Of a stretch of DNA of 64,000 bases, positions 58,920 to 64,000 are shown in pieces. The DNA lies in NCBI RefSeq assembly GCF_005484805.1, contig NZ_CP039432.1:1984001-2048000 (forward strand), given 5' to 3'. Each line of letters opens with the position of its first letter. Position 1 is the first letter of the stretch. Under the pieces are notes generated by a model that was given only the letters and a program-made list of their open reading frames with translations, searched no databases and was not told the DNA's origin. Made by a program: the position numbers and the translations under genes. This stretch comes from Rhodococcus sp. SGAir0479. GTDB taxonomy: Bacteria; Actinomycetota; Actinomycetes; Mycobacteriales; Mycobacteriaceae.

Positions 58920-58961
58920 GGGCAGGGTCAGTGCGCCACCGGGCAGGGTCAGTGCGCCACC
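58920..58961. repeat. 21-bp tandem duplication across the P450 stop codon
   Basis: The unit GGGCAGGGTCAGTGCGCCAC plus C occurs at 58920-58940 and again at 58941-58961, identical. The second copy contains the true P450 stop (complement of 58949-58951) and the last codons PVAH. The first copy repeats CPVAH-stop in the same frame just after the stop. Its length of seven codons keeps frame. Confidence 0.85.
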
Positions 58962-60196
58962 GGGCACTTCCCGCCATAGTCCACCCGCAGTTCCTTGATC
59001 CCGTTGATCCACCCGGACCGCAGGCGCCGCGGATCACCCAGCTTGGTGATATCGGGCATGTGGTCGGCGATCGCGTTGAACATCAACTCGATCTCCATAC
59101 GCGCGAGGTTGGCGCCGATGCAGAAGTGGGCACCGGTGCCACCGAAACTGAGGTGATCGTTGTCTACGCGGGTGATGTCGAACGTCAGCGGGTTTTCGAA
59201 GACGTCCTCGTCGAAGTTCGCGGACGAATAGAGCATCACCACCCGGTCGCCCGCACGGATTGTCTGCCCTCCCAGTTCGGTGTCCGTCAATGCCGTTCGT
59301 TGGAACCCGACGACCGGGGTGGCCCACCGGATGATCTCGTCGACGGCGGTGGCGGGACGCTCACGTCGGTAGAGCTCCCACTGGTCGGGGTTGTCCATGA
59401 AAGCCATGATCCCGTGGGTGATCGCGTTGCGGGTGGTCTCGTTGCCGGCGACCGCGAGCAACAGCACGAAGAAACCGAACTCCTCGGACGCCAGGGCGTC
59501 GCCGTCGATGTCGGCCTCGACCAGCGTCGTGACGATGTCCTTGGCCGGACACTTGCGCCGATCCTCGGCCATCGCATACGAGTACGCGAGGATCTCGGCG
59601 GACGCCGTCGCAGATTCCTGCGCGAACTCCGGGTCGTCGTATCCCATCATCTTGTTCGACCACTCGAAGATCTTGTGCCGATCCTCCTGTGGCACACCGA
59701 TCAACTCGGCGATCGCCTGCAGCGGCAACTCACACGCCACCTGTTCGACGAAGTCGCCGGTGCCGGCAGCGGCCGCATCCCGCACGATCTTCTCGGCTCG
59801 GTCCTTCAATGCCGGACGCAGGCTCTGGATCGCCCGCGGTGTGAAGCCCCGGGCGATGATCTTGCGAAGCTTGGTGTGCTCGGGCGCGTCCTTGTTGATG
59901 AGCAGGTGGCGCATCATCTCGACCGTCTCGCGCGGCATGTCGTCGGAGAAGCGCGCAATGGCCGTGTTCTCCCACGTCGAGAAGACATCGCTCTTCCGCG
60001 AGACCTCCTTGACGTCCGCGTGCCGGCTCACCGCCCAATAACCCTCGTCGGCGAAACCACCCTTCGTCGGAGGCTGCGCCACCCAGTACACGGGAGCGGC
60101 CTTGCGGAGCGCCGCGAACTCGGCAACGGGTAGACGCTGCTCGTAGACATCGGGGTCGGTGAAGTCGAAACCCTCGGGAACACCGGGAACGGACAC
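58949..60196 (-). CDS. Cytochrome P450, CYP125-like
   Basis: A 415-residue P450. The heme loop is FGGTGAHFCIGANLAR near residue 362 (Cys thiolate), the I-helix oxygen motif is AVAGNETTRNA near 250, and E-x-x-R precedes the meander (DEIIRWATP region). The N-terminal GFDFTDPDVYEQRLPVAEFAAL and C-terminal RLRSGWINGIK and GGKCPVAH closely match the mycobacterial CYP125 steroid-side-chain oxidase (recalled), so steroid or related substrates are likely. The start is GTG 60196, with AAGGAG 6 nt upstream. No kstR or cholesterol-catabolic gene is nearby. Confidence 0.88.
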   Translation of the reverse strand: MSVPGVPEGFDFTDPDVYEQRLPVAEFAALRKAAPVYWVAQPPTKGGFADEGYWAVSRHADVKEVSRKSDVFSTWENTAIARFSDDMPRETVEMMRHLLINKDAPEHTKLRKIIARGFTPRAIQSLRPALKDRAEKIVRDAAAAGTGDFVEQVACELPLQAIAELIGVPQEDRHKIFEWSNKMMGYDDPEFAQESATASAEILAYSYAMAEDRRKCPAKDIVTTLVEADIDGDALASEEFGFFVLLLAVAGNETTRNAITHGIMAFMDNPDQWELYRRERPATAVDEIIRWATPVVGFQRTALTDTELGGQTIRAGDRVVMLYSSANFDEDVFENPLTFDITRVDNDHLSFGGTGAHFCIGANLARMEIELMFNAIADHMPDITKLGDPRRLRSGWINGIKELRVDYGGKCPVAH

Positions 60197-60243
60197 GCCA
60201 CACTCCTTCAATCCGGAGCCGGTGCGGACACACCGGCCGACTC

Positions 60244-60257
60244 GTGACCATGGTCAC
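60244..60257. promoter_or_regulatory. 14-bp palindrome upstream of the P450 gene
   Basis: GTGACCATGGTCAC is a perfect 7+7 palindrome 48 bp upstream of the P450 start, in the 204-bp divergent gap shared with the HNH gene. A plausible operator; the regulator is unknown. Confidence 0.4.
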
Positions 60258-60365
60258 ACGCAAGCGGGTGGTGCCGCTTGGACTATGCGAACAGTGGAGA
60301 GAGAGGAAACTGTGCGACCCGCACATATCCAGTGCTGTGCGGCGGGCGCAGAAAGAAACGGCACC

Positions 60366-60394
60366 TTGACTCGAACACCAGTTCGAACTAACCT
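60366..60394 (+). promoter_or_regulatory. LexA-controlled leaderless promoter of the DUF222/HNH gene
   Basis: TTGACT (60366-60371) and TAACCT (60389-60394) are -35 and -10 boxes with 17 nt between. The spacer holds TCGAACACCAGTTCGA (60371-60386), an exact match to the mycobacterial SOS box TCGAAC-N4-GTTCGA. The ATG at 60401 follows the -10 by 6 nt, so transcription and translation starts nearly coincide. LexA bound here would occlude RNA polymerase. Confidence 0.85.
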
Positions 60395-60400
60395 CGAGTC

Positions 60401-61867
<1,467 letters not shown>

Positions 61868-62050
61868 CCATCCGCTCCCCCGTTCCGGGCTCGGTTCCGG
61901 GGTTGCCACCGCCCGGTAGACGACGCCCCACCGCAGGCTGCTGTCACCGGGCGCTTCCTCGTCATGAGCAGTGAAGTTCCGAGTCGGGTTCCGAATGTCG
62001 GCGACTACTCTCACGGAAACTGCCGCGAGCGTGGAACCGGGGGGATAGTC

Positions 62051-62320
62051 ATGTTGGTCGTAGTAGGCGTGGCGGTGGCTGTGGTGGCATATGTCGTCAC
62101 CGCAGCGGCAACGAGGTGGATTCGACGGCCGAACCGAGCGCCGCTCACGCGGGGTACCGGCTGGGTTCTGGTGTTGTCGGCACTCGGCGCGCTCGTATGG
62201 TGCGTTTCCGACAACAACAACACCGCTTTCCTCATCGCGTTCCTCGTAGCCGGCCTGCTGCTGCCGTTGCTGCACCACGCTCTCGCTGACAGACGAAATC
62301 GTGACGCACACGCCAGTTGA
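62051..62320 (+). CDS. Small membrane protein
   Basis: An 89-residue protein with an N-terminal hydrophobic helix (MLVVVGVAVAVVAYVVTAAA), a basic loop (TRWIRRPNRAPLTRG) and one or two further hydrophobic segments (WVLVLSALGALVWCV, TAFLIAFLVAGLLLPLL). GGGGGGA lies 5 nt before the ATG. It stands alone, convergent with the CdaR-type regulator. No family recognised. Confidence 0.55.
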   Translation: MLVVVGVAVAVVAYVVTAAATRWIRRPNRAPLTRGTGWVLVLSALGALVWCVSDNNNTAFLIAFLVAGLLLPLLHHALADRRNRDAHAS

Positions 62321-62368
62321 CGTCGCGTGTCGCGATCGATCGGAACTCTCCCAGGCGGAGGCGATCGA

Positions 62369-63595
62369 TCACATCCCGAAGACGTCCAAACTTTCCAGGG
62401 CGAGTTCGAGCTTCTGACGATGCTCGAGCAGTTCGACGCCGAGGATTTCCTCGGCCCGCTGCATGCGATAGCGAACCGTGTTCTTGTGGATACCCAACCG
62501 CCGCGCAGCAGCCTCCTGGTTACCGTTGCAGGACAGCACCGCTCGCATCGTGTCGCGCAGACGCGCGGAGACCGCGTCGTCCCCGAGCAGTCCGCCGAGC
62601 TCCCGCTCGATGAGCGCACGCATCGCAGACAGGTCCGCGGAGAGCATGGACACCACCTCCACATCCGGGTAGTGCGTCACCGCATCACGCCGTCGTCCGG
62701 TCTCGGCCACCCGCTGCGCCGCCTGCGCCTCCCGGTGACTGCGCCGAAACCCCTCGATGCCGGCTGCACTCCCGCCCACCGCGGCACGGACACCCGCGGG
62801 GATCATGCGCTGAGCGACGGTGGGCGGTCCGGCATCGGGGGCATCGTCGGCGATCCACCCCCACACGCCGTGTGCACCCGACGGAATGGACAGGCTTCGA
62901 CGCGGGCCCGCGATCCGGGCCACGACCCCGTCCAGCGAACCACTGCCGTGCATGGGTTCGTCGGTCCACACGACGACTGCGGTGTGGGCGAGTCGGAGCG
63001 GGTACCCGAGGCGCGCCGAGGACTGCTCGGCGTCTCCGTTGCCGTCGAGAATTTCGCGGATCGTGGCCACGCGGGAGGCGAATGCGCCCTGCAGGAGCCG
63101 TTCACGCTCCTGTGAGTACGTGACCGCAAGTTCGTCGAGCATGGCGTTGAGCAGCTCGCTGGTCTGCGACCACATCGTGGTGAGCACCTCGAGCTTGAAC
63201 TGCGGGTCGAGGTCCTCCTGATCGAGGAACGCGGTTGCGAACCCGAGCATCGCGCGGTGCCCGGCGTGGTACAGCTGTGAGAGCACCCGGAGCTCGAGCC
63301 CACGCTGCGCGACGGTCCGCGCGAGCGCATGCGCGTCGGCAGATACGGGTGCAGTGGACGAGGCGTCGGCCCCACCGGCTTTCAGGAACGCCTCCAGTTG
63401 ACTGCGGATCGCGGAGCGCAGGTCACGCTGCAGTTCGGCGTCCGTGGCGAGGGCCGGCACGTCTCCGGTGAACGACTGTTCGAGGTTGGAGAGAAAGGCG
63501 TCGAGATCCTCGCGGGTGAGGGTGGACGTGAGATATCGCCGCAGCCATCGCTGCGCCCGCGGATGGTCGCCCACCCCGCCCGCCCCGCCGGTCAC
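62369..63595 (-). CDS. PucR/CdaR-type transcriptional regulator
   Basis: A 408-residue regulator. The C-terminal PucR-type helix-turn-helix reads CNGNQEAAARRLGIHKNTVRYRMQ, followed by the AEEILGVELLEHR stretch typical of the family. A GGDEF-like PucR middle domain (about 190-330) precedes it and the N-terminal 180 residues are helical. The GTG at 63595 (TGGAGGVGDH follows) is used; a later start is possible. It is divergent from the alcohol dehydrogenase gene 191 bp away, which is its most likely target (inference). Confidence 0.82.
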   Translation of the reverse strand: MTGGAGGVGDHPRAQRWLRRYLTSTLTREDLDAFLSNLEQSFTGDVPALATDAELQRDLRSAIRSQLEAFLKAGGADASSTAPVSADAHALARTVAQRGLELRVLSQLYHAGHRAMLGFATAFLDQEDLDPQFKLEVLTTMWSQTSELLNAMLDELAVTYSQERERLLQGAFASRVATIREILDGNGDAEQSSARLGYPLRLAHTAVVVWTDEPMHGSGSLDGVVARIAGPRRSLSIPSGAHGVWGWIADDAPDAGPPTVAQRMIPAGVRAAVGGSAAGIEGFRRSHREAQAAQRVAETGRRRDAVTHYPDVEVVSMLSADLSAMRALIERELGGLLGDDAVSARLRDTMRAVLSCNGNQEAAARRLGIHKNTVRYRMQRAEEILGVELLEHRQKLELALESLDVFGM

Positions 63596-63786
63596 CGGAT
63601 CGCCCCTCCCTCAACGAACAGCTCCTCCCACCGATTGTGTCCCGAAAGCGAGGAACACCCGACCGGTTCCCACAACAGCGTGCGCACCACTCCCGCCGCA
63701 CTGTCCGGAGAACGCGTGCGGTACGCGGATACGTGCCATGCTCGATCACGAGGCCGTCGGACGACACACAGTCGAAGGGGCACCCC

Positions 63787-64000
63787 ATGAAGGCAATCCA
63801 GTACACCCGTATCGGCGAGGAGCCGGAACTCGTCGAGATCCCGACCCCCGAGCCCGGCCCCGGTGAGGTCCTCCTCCAGATCACCGCTGCCGGTGTCTGC
63901 CATTCGGACGAGTTCGTGATGAGCCTGCCCGCCGAACAGTTCGGCTACGGCCTACCGCTGACTCTCGGCCACGAGGGCGCCGGGCGCGTCGCCGCCGTCG
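63787..64000 (+). CDS. Zinc-dependent alcohol dehydrogenase (partial, N-terminus)
   Basis: The first 71 residues of a medium-chain dehydrogenase: MKAIQYTRIGEEPELVEIP, then GVCHSDEFVM (catalytic zinc Cys, with the conserved H-S/T-D) and LTLGHEGAGRV (second zinc ligand His-Glu). The rest lies beyond the right edge. GAAGGGG precedes the ATG. It should oxidise an alcohol with NAD(P); substrate unknown. Divergent from the PucR-type regulator. Confidence 0.88.
   Translation, partial: MKAIQYTRIGEEPELVEIPTPEPGPGEVLLQITAAGVCHSDEFVMSLPAEQFGYGLPLTLGHEGAGRVAAV

Overview
The window is high-GC actinobacterial chromosome, most likely a Rhodococcus or a close mycolic-acid relative. Pointers are synteny with Mycobacterium (a succinate dehydrogenase operon like Rv0247c-Rv0250c with an Hsp20 gene beside it; bioB followed by the biotin synthase auxiliary gene bsaP and a DUF2567 gene; bioA-bioF-bioD near an OatA-like acyltransferase), a CYP125-type P450, a DUF222/HNH gene, and many leaderless or 4-nt-overlapping genes. 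No rRNA, tRNA, CRISPR array or complete IS element was seen. The genus assignment is inference.

Layout. 1-3.5 kb: four translationally coupled glycosyltransferase genes (the last cut by the window edge). 3.7-6 kb: two small proteins, an orphan SigB/F/G-type sigma factor and a small hypothetical protein. 6-10.4 kb: nadA-nadB-nadC facing a divergent NUDIX-type repressor (NrtR/NdnR) across a clear operator. 10.4-12 kb: a DUF6314-like protein and an AlkZ-like winged-helix protein. 12-14.7 kb: DUF2567, bsaP and bioB facing a divergent TetR regulator that fits BioQ, with operator boxes between. 14.7-18.4 kb: small membrane proteins, a secreted lipase, a DUF218 protein and a Mut7-C RNase-like protein. 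18.4-34.9 kb: one 5474-residue four-module non-ribosomal peptide synthetase (NRPS), C-A-T-E-C-A-T-C-A-T-E-C-A-T-TE, with no recognisable tailoring or transport genes. 35-40 kb: a membrane protein, Hsp20 and the Sdh operon. 40-43.6 kb: an LLM-type oxidoreductase and ahpC-ahpF behind OxyR-like half-sites. 43.9-47.8 kb: bioD, bioF, a membrane protein and bioA, with a perfect 31-bp palindrome at bioF that carries the same core as the bioB operator. 47.9-50.6 kb: an OatA-like acyltransferase and gluconokinase.

50.6-54.7 kb holds the most unusual unit: a four-gene minus-strand set encoding a J-domain/pseudokinase fusion, a vWA protein, a divergent adenylosuccinate-synthetase paralogue and a degenerate NUDIX regulator, with an inverted repeat over the likely promoter. 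Its function is unknown to me. 54.7-57 kb: a GNAT acetyltransferase, a small secreted protein, a lipoprotein gene broken by one in-frame stop, and decayed AKR and SDR fragments. 57-64 kb: a phospholipase-D-like protein, a CYP125-type P450 with a 21-bp duplication over its stop codon, a DUF222/HNH gene preceded by a textbook actinobacterial LexA box and carrying an Asp-His repeat plus a small hairpin insertion, a small membrane protein, a PucR/CdaR-type regulator and the start of a zinc alcohol dehydrogenase.

Regulation is unusually readable: NrtR for NAD, BioQ for two separate biotin loci, LexA for the HNH gene, an OxyR-like site for ahpCF, and an unassigned inverted repeat on the vWA/PurA-like operon.
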